Origin: Neckera pumila
Taxonomy: Eukaryota; Streptophyta; Bryopsida; Hypnales; Neckeraceae
Direction of reading: 5' to 3'
Assembly: GCA_963969595.1 (NCBI GenBank)
Contig: OZ018409.1
Location: forward strand, 26,983,282 to 27,047,281
Length of the DNA: 64,000 nt
Shown here: piece after piece, positions 1 through 10,575 of the stretch
Numbering within the stretch: the stretch's first letter is position 1
How the letters are laid out: each line of letters starts with the position of its first letter
Position numbers and translations under genes: made by a program
The notes under the pieces: model-generated
What the model saw: the letters and a program-made list of their open reading frames with translations, nothing else
What the model was told of the DNA's origin: nothing
Databases searched by the model: none

Positions 1-682
1 GGCAACCAACGATACTTAGCAATTTTACACTATTTGGATATGTTGGTGGGCATGAGTGAGTGGATAGGGAAGGACTACACGATGGCACGCGATCTATACT
101 AGAAGATGTTTTGAGGACATCATCGGGCATCGTACTACATAATGTTGCTTGAATACTTGGCTGGCTAGGGGACTCTTCCTCAGACTCACTTGATAAATTA
201 ATGATAGAATTACAGACTTCTTGTGTTACACTTAGAAGTTGAATGGGAATACTAGCAATCGTAATGTGCTCATGTTCTGTTGAATTCCTAATATTGTGCC
301 GAGCAGGAGGCATATCCACAGTGGAATGGTCTGACTGTCGAGGAAAAATCTTCGTGGAAGTACCCCTCACAAGTAAAGACAATCCATACGCTCTATAACG
401 ACCTTGACGAAGGTGCCAAATGTGACCACCCTGGAGTTCTAACTTCACCATATGGACGTATTCCTTCATTTGCCCTGACTCAGACATGACTTCTTCTTCA
501 ACATATATGTTAGACTGGACAAAACCGAAGCAGACATGAAGAAGGTGTAAAGACACTACAGCATTTCCCTTGAGCCAAGTGGGAGAACAAGTGGAATCTC
601 GTGGCCATCTACTCGAATGGAGGCCATTGAGAAAATAATTAGGCACCGGAATAATGAGAGTACAATGACAAAAACATGGGTT
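1..682 (-). CDS. Partial open reading frame running off the left edge, unknown product
   Basis: The minus strand is open for about 227 codons, from a stop at 683-685 down to position 2, and continues beyond the window. In AT-rich DNA such a run without a stop is unlikely by chance. The first in-frame ATG is at 487-485 and gives a protein beginning MSESGQMKEYVHMVKLELQG. The frame is also open upstream of it, so the true start may be an earlier exon. The later part is rich in Ser, Pro, Glu and Thr, with an acidic patch (SSESEEES). I recognise no family. It could be the N-terminal part of a host gene or a transposon-encoded protein. Codons were read one by one; function is unknown. Confidence 0.45.
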
Positions 683-1466
683 CTATTATATAGGCAGATA
701 TGAATTAGTTCAAATGCACTACCACCAATTGCTAACAGTGAATGCAATATGATCCTGTGGATGCAAGTGGAGTGCAGTACCTAATTCATAAATAAAAGTG
801 AACCAGAATTCAAGGTACATGCTAATTAATTGTGTTAAGATGTAGAACACATTTGCATTGTGCTTTCAAAATGTGCAAGGTAAGAAGAAAGTGTACCATT
901 CCTATCATTATGCCATTAATGAATTTCAAAATTCCATGAACCATCCGTAAATTTCCATTAAAGCGTCTTTGGAAAGTACAAGTAGAGGTTCTCATAAGAA
1001 GGCTTAGGGAGGTGTAGAGAAGGTTCTTTTAACTATGATGTATAATAGTACTTGACGGTTATGTGTGTTATCGCTGTACCTAATCATTCCAAACAGTGTC
1101 TGGAAGACCTCAAAAACTTCCCAAGTTATGTAGTGCCGTTGTGGCTTTCACAATATCAATACTTGACACAATTTTGAATTTTGAATTTCAAATCTATTTG
1201 TTAATGTTTATGAAGTTGCAATAACGGAATACTTGACAATGAGTTGTCAAATACATGAGTACATAATTTTCAAGATTGGAAGAGACAATTTTTATATATA
1301 AATTCTGTTATCACCCACGTCGAACCATTACATAACATGATGCCTGAGGTCATTTTTCTGGAACTCAGTATTAGTTGAATTCGGAAACACATGTGAAGTA
1401 TTTGACATTAATATGAAGTACACATTCTCATATTCATTTTTACAATAGCTCAGACTAAGATCAACA

Positions 1467-1560
1467 TTAGATGAGTTTTGGGGGGTCGGGAGGGCCGCTT
1501 CGGGCCCGTTCTCGACGCTAGTACCCCCCACAGTTTCAGGGAACGGCTGTTCCCGACAAG

Positions 1561-1592
<32 letters not shown>

Positions 1593-1700
1593 TTTACATT
1601 CTTGAAATGAAAAAAAAACAGAAAAAAAAAAGTATTTTTTTCTGACGTGACAGTCGCTCGGCCATGTCATCGAGCTGCCATGGCCCTGAATTCGGCAGTT
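1467..1700. other. GC-rich island with small hairpins and a 26-base A tract
   Basis: A short GC-rich island (1467-1560) contains the hairpin-forming stretch GGGAACGGCTGTTCCC (six-base arms) and is followed at 1567-1592 by an uninterrupted run of 26 A. A compact GC-rich body ending in a poly(A) run is typical of a retroposed sequence such as a SINE or processed transcript. I found no clear Pol III boxes or target-site duplication, so the class stays open. Confidence 0.35.
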
Positions 1701-1802
1701 CTCACAAGTTCTCACAGGTTGGGAACACGCAGCCCTCCACAGGGCTGATTTCTCATCTAATGCTATCTTCAATACCATTCCGTCGTATGATCCATTAGTC
1801 TC

Positions 1803-2102
1803 ATGCATGCCTCAGAAGTTATAAGTGAGAGTGGTTCCCGGTATAGTTTTAGAAAGAGGAAGAAGAGAGGTAAACTGTTGTACTCCTCAGTGAAGGACTT
1901 GCAGTGCTCGAGGAACCAAATTTGGGTAGTTCAAGGGACAAAGACGTTGCCGCCAAAGGAAAGTTGCAACCTTGGTATTGAAGAAGATATCACTGTTGAT
2001 GAGAAGAATGCAGGATGTTTCTTAGAGCTACCAGCTGTGGACATCTACCCACTGAAGGTATACACCCGGAGAACACCGTTTATTTCATACTCAAGCAGTT
2101 GA
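1803..2102 (+). CDS. Possible small coding exon, hypothetical protein
   Basis: This 99-residue ORF has a basic N-terminal patch (FRKRKKRGK) and an ordinary mixed composition unlike the low-complexity noise around it. It ends in VYTRRTPFISYSSS. The frame opens just upstream after a stop at 1788-1790 and is followed by AT-rich, 3'-UTR-like sequence. It could be a last exon, with TTAG near 1797 as acceptor, or a fragment of a mobile element. I recognise no domain. Its orientation is opposite to the open frame at the left edge, so they are not one gene. Confidence 0.3.
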   Translation: MHASEVISESGSRYSFRKRKKRGKLLYSSVKDLQCSRNQIWVVQGTKTLPPKESCNLGIEEDITVDEKNAGCFLELPAVDIYPLKVYTRRTPFISYSSS

Positions 2103-2857
2103 ACTTCAAGTCGACTTCCATATTGAGACTTTGTATGATATTCTTCATTTTATCTCATATTTGATTTAAGAGCCTTCAAGATGTGTAATCCTAGACTATA
2201 ACAAATTTCTAGACCTTATTATATTATGTAATACGACAAAGATGTATAGGACATTTTAATGAAGGTCCCCGTATAAAATTCAATATTATACAAACTGGTC
2301 CATATCTATCTATAACCTAATAGTAAAACAAGAAAATGAGGTTTTATGACCCTCACCAAAAGAGGGATGGTTTTTTAATAATGTAGAGTACTTGTAAATT
2401 GTACTATACACAGTGATACCGGTTGTAAAATAAAAAGGTTAATATGTATTTCGGGATTAGGATTGTCCAGAAACCCACATCGTGTACCGTCGTGACTATC
2501 TTAGGCTGGACTCCCAGTCTTCTCCTCCTCCGCGTTAGGCTCTCTTAGAGTGTCCACTGAAGTCTTGCCTTCCGTTTAGTGAAGCTTTTTCCGCAGCCAC
2601 AACGAGGAATACCATTACGCTTGGTATGATCTTTTGGTTCAAGGCGTCAATACACAAAGTCAAAGAATTCTTGGAGACTCTATGCTGCGATCTGTACTAA
2701 GGTTTATAAATTTTATCTCTTCTAGTTGCAGGAAGCAAGGGAAATGGCAAGGAAGCCTGCGACTAGGAGCGCGGCTGTGGGAGGCAACATCAATGAGGTA
2801 GTGGACGTACTTGAGGTCGTAGAGGCGACAAACACTCCCACTGCTGGGAGAAATTGA

Positions 2858-5228
2858 ATGCCTTCTATCCTTTTGATTTCTAATCTACATTGAGTCTTTG
2901 TTAGTTTTGTGTGAGACCTCCGATTTTAGATTTGTCATCGGAAAATAATCCTCGGTGCCGAAGGACATTCCGAAGCTTGTCCTATTCACCGCCCCCGCTT
3001 GTAGAGCTTCGACCCTGCTTGTAGAGCTTCAAGACCTTGACCCTACTTGTAGACTTCTATTTGACCTAATTTTGTCTGCATTTTTGGCTTGCATGCCTTT
3101 GCATTTCCGCGGCTTGGATGCTTTCAAATTACCTTGGATTGGACGTTGTGTTGTCTCCGTTGTTGGTAGGGTAATGGATAAAGGTTTTCGTTATTCCATA
3201 CCCATTCAAACTTCCGGAGATTTTGGGCAAGGAATTCCAACACCTGGCCGTGCTTACTTTGATCCTTTGGTTACTTCGGGCCTCTGGTTACTCCGGATTA
3301 CTTTGATGCTCTGATCATTCTAATCCTTTGATCATTCCGATCCTTTGATTACGGTGTGCCTCTAAGCCGCTTCCTAATCGACTTCCGAAGGAGTAGCCTC
3401 TTCCTGATGGACTTCATATTTTTGAATTTGTTCTGTTGCAATAGATCTAGTGGGCGACTTGTGGCTTCAATTTCTTAATTACTAATTAGGTGTAGTGAAT
3501 GAAAATTAAGGGGAGGCCGGCAGTTGTGTGAGCGGCAATTTGTGGAGTGTGGAGACTCTGAGCAGATTGTGACTTTGGAGTGAGGTGATTGTGTCTTTGG
3601 AGTGACAAGATTGAGTTAGTGAAGTGAGTAGATTTTCAGCAACTTTAGTCATTGCAGTTGAAATGAAAATTTATTGGACTAGAACACACCATATTTCGTT
3701 TAGATGAGTAATTGCAGTTGGTAGTTCTACTTTAGTCTATACAAGCTTTTTCATAGAGAGGCATCAAATGGTTTGTCAAGTTTCCACAAGTCTGTGTTTG
3801 TGGCTCTCCGAAAGTTGTAACAATTGTGGAGCATGAGGCAAACACACGAGCCAATTCTTCCTACAGTGCTACTCTGAGTCTTTACAATATTAAATGTCTC
3901 TGTTTGAGATTCTCACAAGCTCACTCTTGAAACCTCATTTGCCATTGACCAGTTAATCATAGTTCGCTTCTTTTTCTCCAACGACACTAATAATTCCATG
4001 TTTGTGAGTAAAATTCCAAGTACCGATGTCACATCTGTAGCTTATCAAGGATATCCTCGGCCCCAAGGAGAGAGACTTTGCCTCTCTTGTTGATCGCTAA
4101 AACAGTAATTGTGTGACTTGAGCTTAAAACAATTGGTGAATCATTGGCTGTCTGTGTGGGTGCATGTCACTGCAAAATTGATGAATTATCAAGATATTGG
4201 TTACTTTGAGATTGGTCACGGCTACTTTTGTAAGTCTTTCTCTGACCCACATTGTTTCTTTTCATAATTCCCCCCAAGGAAACCTTGACCCTCGCAAGTT
4301 TCAGGAACTATCTCTGTGCAATGGCTTCTTTAGGACAGCGTTAACTTTATATACTATTAGAATGTGTCTCTGTCAATATTCATGATTCTATTACTGCGAG
4401 GTATTTGATATTGCAATCACGGTGAGTTTAGAAGTAGCCTCGGCGCCGAAGGTTCCAGGCCGTTGACACTGGTTTGATCAAACCAGCTTTAGTCTTACTT
4501 ATCATATTTTAGTCATTGGTTTATAGTTGAATTGGGGTCCTAAGTTTAGTGCTTGAAAGTAAGCCTCGGCATTGAGGAGTGGTTGGGGTCTTGAATAGGT
4601 TGATTAGGAATAGGAAACTGTGATATTCCATTTTGTGATGTTTTCAAATTAGTCTCAATACAATTTGAATATTGACTCACTATAGGTCAGTTTAGTTATT
4701 CTACAAATGCATTCTCTAGAAGGTGTGTCACCTCTGCGCCGAGGGACATATTTGTATTGGATAATGTGTCACTATTGCATAATTTCTCATTGGTATTTCT
4801 CAACTGGTCAACAGTCTTGGATACCCTCGGCTCCGAGGAGGTGGTATTGGCAAGACTTGATTGTTAATTTCTCGAATTTGTTTCTTCTTGAACCAATGTC
4901 ATTTGTAATTTAACAACATACAATTTGTCATATGTTTTGTACATTTATATATATAAAATTCAAAACTAGATCCTAGATGTGATCCCTTGATGCCGAGGTA
5001 GTGTACAGTATGTGACTACATTAAATCCTGAACTAACAATGTCTTGTCTTTTTTGAGTCAAATGGTTTCCTTTTTTTGATAGTTTCTATAACATGGAACA
5101 TAAAGCTGGATCTCAAAAGACTCCCTCAGCTCCGAAGGGAGGATATTGGCCGTTACAAAATGGTCATGTTTTTGGAAATGAAATTACTTGAATTTTGGCT
5201 TTGACAAACCTTGATTTTGCCGATGCAG
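2858..5228 (+). other. First intron with dispersed CCTCGG-NN-CCGAGG palindromes
   Basis: This stretch between the putative first and second exons carries no convincing coding sequence. It holds eight degenerate copies of the palindrome CCTCGG-NN-CCGAGG, starting near 2950, 4055, 4438, 4565, 4731, 4825, 4985 and 5124. The copy at 4825-4838 is perfect. The palindromes are GC-rich islands in AT-rich DNA. Short local duplications also occur, such as the two nearby copies of GCTTGTAGAGCTTC near 2997-3030 and GATCCTTTG/GATCATT words at 3258-3350. The stretch may be a nested mobile element or a long intron. Confidence 0.45.
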
Positions 5229-6639
5229 GAGGTGGCTACGGTCACACATGTTCCTGAATACGAGACAGTGTAGAATGAGCACGTCAAAGTTGATGAACAA
5301 ACAAAGCGTGGTACTGTTGAAGAGGTCAAGGAGAAGACTCAGATGGAATTTGCCTCCAAGGACAATTTCCGGAGAACGCAAAAAGTTAACTCCGTTGCTT
5401 CAATCTCTGCATTGAGATTGAAACCACATTCTATCTCGCGTTTGAGGATACCTCTTTGCCGTCTTGCAGTGATGCCCATGGTGCGACCAGCACTTCAATG
5501 TGGCATTGCAAGACTTCAGGAAGACTTCGTCATTGGTTATAGAGATGGATCCGCCGTATTCTATGTGTCACCAACTAACGAGCAAGGAGAGATGGAGCAA
5601 GTATCAGAAGCAGATAAAACAGCATGGGGGCCTTTGTGGGTTACCGAGAACAACAACTTCAGTGCCACACTCAGTGCAACACCTGGACTGGAGCATTTGT
5701 AAAGTTGCAAGTTTTTTGTGTGTGATGGTAACCACAGACTTCTTGCATGGTCATCATACATATCGAAACATCATAAGCTCGATGCAGATTGGCACATATT
5801 GGTGGATTCTATAATTTTGGAGACAAAAGGAAAGATTAGTCAGGTTATGCACGCTATGCATGATGTGAATAAGTAAGTGCATCATTTTTATTTGTTATTA
5901 TTTTGATTCTTTCATTGATAGATTGTATTTTATTTAACCTCTCTTCCTATTTTCCAGGCATACCGAGAATTTGTTTATCAAAACAAGTCTTATTCATACA
6001 CTTTTTTGTGTTCAAAAGTATGGAGTGCTTCCTTTGGACAAGTTTGCGGAGCACTTGAGCACCTCCGAGATGACACAGTGCCAACAAAATCCGCAAAAGA
6101 GTTGGTACTCTATGTCTGCTAAAGTGTTCACTTTGTTTATTTTCCGGGTAAGACTATTCTATAGGTCATAGAATGAATATGATTTTATCCTTTCTAATTT
6201 CGTCATAATGTTGCTAATGTATTAGTCCGTGTGCAGTACAAGATAGCGGCAACAGCTAATATTGCAGTTAGGCAATACAAAGAAGAAACAACGGAGGATG
6301 AACAATCACCAGATGGCATTTTGGATGCCATGAAGTTGGGAACTAAAGATCAGACATCCAAATTGATTCAAAAAATGAACAAGTTAACCGCGGTTGCAAA
6401 TTCCAATTTGGGGAGCAAATGGCTTCGAGAGGTATGATCACTTCTTTTATGCATTTTCATTTTATGATCTTTTTATCCTATTTTACTTATTCTTACTTTA
6501 AGGTCTTCATGTAACAGATCAAGTGCCACTGGAGCTCAAACATCACTTCGGAAATGACTCTTGAGAAGTTGCAAATGATTGCAACTTGCAACGTCAGTAG
6601 CGAACAGAAGGTCAAGTGGTTGAAGTGGTGGAATTCTTC

Positions 6640-6779
6640 CACTACAAGAAAACAGTGTCCAAATTGACACGTCCTAATTGACTAAAATGTCCAAATTGAC
6701 AGAATTTTGTCAAAAAAATGTCCAAATTGACAAAAAATTGACAAAAAAATGTCCGAATTGACACTACTCCCTTGTAGTG
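6640..6779. mobile_element. CACTA-type MITE, 140 bp, inserted in an exon
   Basis: The element begins CACTACAAG and ends CTTGTAGTG, a perfect nine-base terminal inverted repeat, and is flanked on both sides by TTC (6637-6639 and 6780-6782). A three-base target-site duplication with CACTA ends is the hallmark of CACTA (CMC/EnSpm) transposons. Inside are several copies of the word TGTCCAAATTGACA and no coding capacity, so it is non-autonomous. Removing it with one TTC restores the reading frame of the surrounding ParB/methyltransferase-like exon across the junction, which shows it inserted into a former coding exon. Confidence 0.85.
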
Positions 6780-7668
6780 TTCAATTCAAACAAGAGAGGC
6801 CCAAAGATTTCCTTTAAAGTCGGTTGGAGAAAATGAATTAAAGTCTTTCTTGATAAAGGCTTGCTAGTATGCAGGGGTATGTTTTTTTCATCTTACTAAA
6901 GTCTATCTCATTCACTTTTTCATTTATGTATTCACTATGGACTTCAATGGCATTAGCATATGGTTTTTAATTTGTCACTACATTTACAGATTGAAGCGAT
7001 GGGGTCTGAAATGTTGAATGACATTGTCAAGAAGGACTAGCTGATGTTGACAATGGATTCTCCCCAAGAGCCAAAGACTTTTCCAGATTATATTGAGGAG
7101 TGGAGAATCCGTGTTTGGGACAAAGTGTTCTTGGGTAATTTCAAGGGGCATTCTTCAAGAAGTCAGATGAGTTTAGAAAGCACAAGGGCAGTGATGAAGT
7201 TGTGAAACGTGTGATTTAACAGTATGGATTTCATTTGATATTATCATTGTTCTTGAATTACATGAATGTCTTTATCCTTCATTGTGAGACGTTTCTTCCA
7301 TTTTCTGACATGATTTGATTCTACAAGTACTTTAAATACGAGCTGCTGTCGAAGGGGGCCATTATCAAGCGTGATCTACCTCTATTTCTTGAAACATGGC
7401 TGGATATCTCCTTTGAGCAATGTATGTTTTTACCGTCGAACTTAAAGTTATGGACAAGTTTGCAACTGAAGACCGATGCATGGTATCTGGATTGCCCACC
7501 AGATTTCACGCCATTGCCTGAGGAACACATCAAGGTCTCTGTCGATTCTTTTAAGACTATTTCAAATAGTGATTAGTTTGCCGGCCTCGATGAGGATGCA
7601 AAAGCCAAAGCCATAAAGAAGAAGGAGGAGGCTGATCGAAAAATAGCATTGAAGAATTCCGAAGCAAT

Positions 7669-8962
7669 CACTATAAGAAAACCATGTTTTTGGCAGTGAT
7701 TTACCTCTAACGCATAGTGTCCAATAAAACATGAAGATTTCAAAGGACATTTGACCCGACAAGGTATATTTTTGTGGACGTTGCAAAGAAGATTGGCTTT
7801 TTACTATAAATCTAAATTGATGTTATCATTGACGCTGACGTTGTATTTGACATGACTAATATTATCCTGATGTTGTTTGGGACGTCCAAAAAAACATAGA
7901 CTACCAAGTCAGTAAATAGGTCCATTTTGTCTATGGATAAATTAGTAAAAATTACTACGGGCAATGATAAAATGTTGACCATATTAAAAAATTTAGGGGA
8001 AAGGCAACTACATGGCATATTCTGCAAAAAAAGGATAATGGATGGATGTGCACCATGGATGAAAAGAGATGGTCTTTATACTGTTGGGTGGTAGGAAGTG
8101 AAACAATCCATGTGGGATATGTAAAGCAAGAGTTGTGTTCAATTTAAAATGTCTAAAATAACATGTTCCTAATGTCTGAAAGAACATCTACATGTCTGAA
8201 ACAACGTCTAGACGTCTAAAACAATGTCAAAATTTACAATGGTTAAGTTCCCATATTTTAGTTCTCCCATATCTTTTGTCTCACCATGGACCAACAATGA
8301 AAATAAATAGAACCTCTTAATCCTTCATTTTCACTAACTTTTAATAAATAAATTCCTTCATTTTGCCATCAACAATTCTCTTGATGGTAGATGATAAGTT
8401 TTATTTAATTCTTGTTGAATTCTTGTCATTTTGATTGTTTTTTTATTTTTTTGTTTTTTTATTTTCTTAAATAATTTTTTTCTACTGACCTTGTCCTATG
8501 GGTACAGTATGCAGCAATTGATGTCTCAAAAAACATCTAAGTAGATGTCTAAATTGACATTTAAAAAAACAACATTAAAATTTTTTAAACAACATAAAAG
8601 TATGCTGACAAGGCATGCCACGTCAAATATTGGCGGATCCATGTCACTTTTCCCTTGGTCCACGTTAGCAACAAACCGGATGAATTTTTTTTTCTAAGTG
8701 GCACTGCCCGCCCACTTGGCACTTACGTGGAGCTGAGTTGTCCGCCAAATGGCACACTTTAAGGACCTTGAAAAAGCATGTCATGTGTGATGTCAAAAAA
8801 AAACAAGGCCAAATTGGGCATGTTGTTGGAGATTCAAGACGTTTTTTGCTTGTCAACTATGACGCAATTTTAGGTGACATCTACGTTGACAACGTCCATG
8901 TCAAAATGAACACCGTGTCACGTTTTTTCAGACATTAAAAAAAACTTCGTTTTCTTATAGTG
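7669..8962. mobile_element. CACTA-type non-autonomous element, about 1.3 kb
   Basis: The left end CACTATAAGAAAAC and the right end GTTTTCTTATAGTG form a perfect 14-base inverted repeat. The flanking triplets are AAT and AGT, so the target-site duplication is imperfect or mutated. No transposase frame is visible inside; there are many short words of the type ATGTCTGAAAC and GTTGACAACGTC that recur in other CACTA-like elements of this window. The element splits a coiled, Lys/Glu-rich exon of the decayed ParB/methyltransferase-like gene, and the frame resumes just after its right end (KAKERLRKKNLKLAKIAEAS). Confidence 0.75.
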
Positions 8963-10575
8963 AGTGGAAAAGGCTAAAGAGAGATTGAGAAAGAAGAACT
9001 TGAAACTGGCAAAGATTGCAGAGGCATCTGCAGCTAAGAAGACGAGGGGGAAGAAGACAAAAGAAGAAATTTTTCCTTCATCAACTAGAGACAAGGTCTC
9101 CCAACACCAGGGTTCAATATCATGAGGCACCAAACTTGATGCCGATTATGCCTCACTTAGCAACGAAGGCATGCTGCAGGGTCCATCAGCTAAATAATTC
9201 TTAGACGACTCAGAGATTTCTATCCATGAATTCATCCTTAATCATTCTATTGCAGATGTGTTGGTGGATCCTCTATCCCTTAAGGGCCATTCTCCAATAC
9301 GGTATTACATATTCTTTTGAGAAGATGAAGGATTGGTGGGGAACAAATGCATTACATTTAGCCTCACCTGTTACTCCGGGCAAAAAGGTATATTCTTTTG
9401 TCATTTCTATTTTGCGTGTTGTTAAATCTTTATGGATGTTTTATTACCAAATCAAGTGCCAACATAGTTTAGTATTCCATTTCCAATTTTGATGCAATGT
9501 TTTTGTATATTTGTTTCGTATACCTTTAAATCTCTTGTGTTGATTTTATTTTCACTTAAGATTCTTTATCTCCATTCTTGCAGATACAACGGTTTGGAAT
9601 TATGTTGTTTTTCAAAAAGTTGCCTGGTGCGGATCCTTCTAAACTCCAAATTCAACCATGCCCTCCAAGTTTGAAGAAGTTAAATCTGGATCTTGCGGAT
9701 AATGATGTAGTTCATAATTTCACAAATTTAGAGACTATGACCATAGACAGTAACTCCAAGCCTTGGAGAGGGGCGCGAGAGAAGGATCCTCGACTACTGC
9801 AGATGTTGATATAGCGGTGCTCTTTTTCAAATGACGTTGTCATGGACTGCACTACTGCAATAGGTAATATCTGATGACTTTAGTAAATATCATTGTAATT
9901 TTTAGTTTTTTTTATCTCTTTCACCTTGCCAACATCTTCTTTGTAATTCTATTTGTGGTCTTCTTGGTACTAGGGGCCTCCATCCACGCTTGTAGGAACT
10001 TGAGCAGGCATATCATTGCACTTGAGGAAGACAAAGCTCTCTTCGATGCAGTTTTGGCTCCAATGATTTGCACAGTTTCACCTGTTCCTAAACCAACCAC
10101 AATAGTCCTCTTGCATGATGACGACAAAGATGCATTGGAAATTGAAGTTCCCCACAATGTCAAGAAATCTTGTTTCAGTAAGTAAGTCTACCCACAACTA
10201 TCATTATTTGCCCAATTATATGCAATTCTAATGTCGTTGTTATATGCTATTTACAATTATGTTTACACATGTATTTCATCATCACTGTGATTTTGAAATG
10301 TTTTCTAATTTTTTTTGGGTTCTGACAACATGAATTCCAACTCGGAAGCTCATTGACCTTTTTTCAGTTTACCTGGATTTTTCCCAAGCCCAGAGAAGTC
10401 CTATATATTGCCATCATATGCAAAGGCTGTAGCTTCTACACTTGCATCTCAGCAACATTTTCCTACTTGGAAGAAGTCTAGTTCTTTCGATCCAAAAGTT
10501 TTGGAATTTGTAGATGTGACAGCTGTAGAATTAGATAGAGAGACATCATCTACTGATAGTAGTGCCTATTCTTAG

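Larger units (their letters stand above)
2744..10575 (+). pseudogene. Decayed ParB-like / DNA-methyltransferase-like fusion gene, interrupted by transposons
   Basis: Likely exons: 2744-2857 (start MARKPATRSA), 5229-5872, 5958-6147, 6237-6431, 6518-6639 plus 6780-~6878, 6990-~7220, ~7321-7668 plus 8963-9388, 9584-9863, 9974-10181 and 10368-10575 (stop TAG). Most junctions have good donors and acceptors, and phases agree across 5229-6431 and across the last three exons. The 5229-5872 exon encodes a segment with CDGNHRLLAW, the DGNHR-type signature of ParB-like domains. The end of the 9584 exon and the start of the 9974 exon give NDVVMDC...GASIHACRN...RHIIALEED, matching in order the AdoMet-binding end of beta-class N4/N6 DNA methyltransferases (GDxVLDPF.GSGT..A..LGR..IGIE.D). 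A convincing DPPY motif is not visible; the nearest is VDPLS. Nonsense codons (e.g. 5271 TAG, 5700 TAA), at least one frameshift and two transposon insertions show that this copy is dead. The function of the intact family is inferred, not proven. Confidence 0.6.

Noticed and set aside
1690..1699. GAATTCGGCA resembling a cDNA-library adaptor
   Set aside because: Only ten bases match and the flanks are ordinary; a chance match is more likely than vector contamination.
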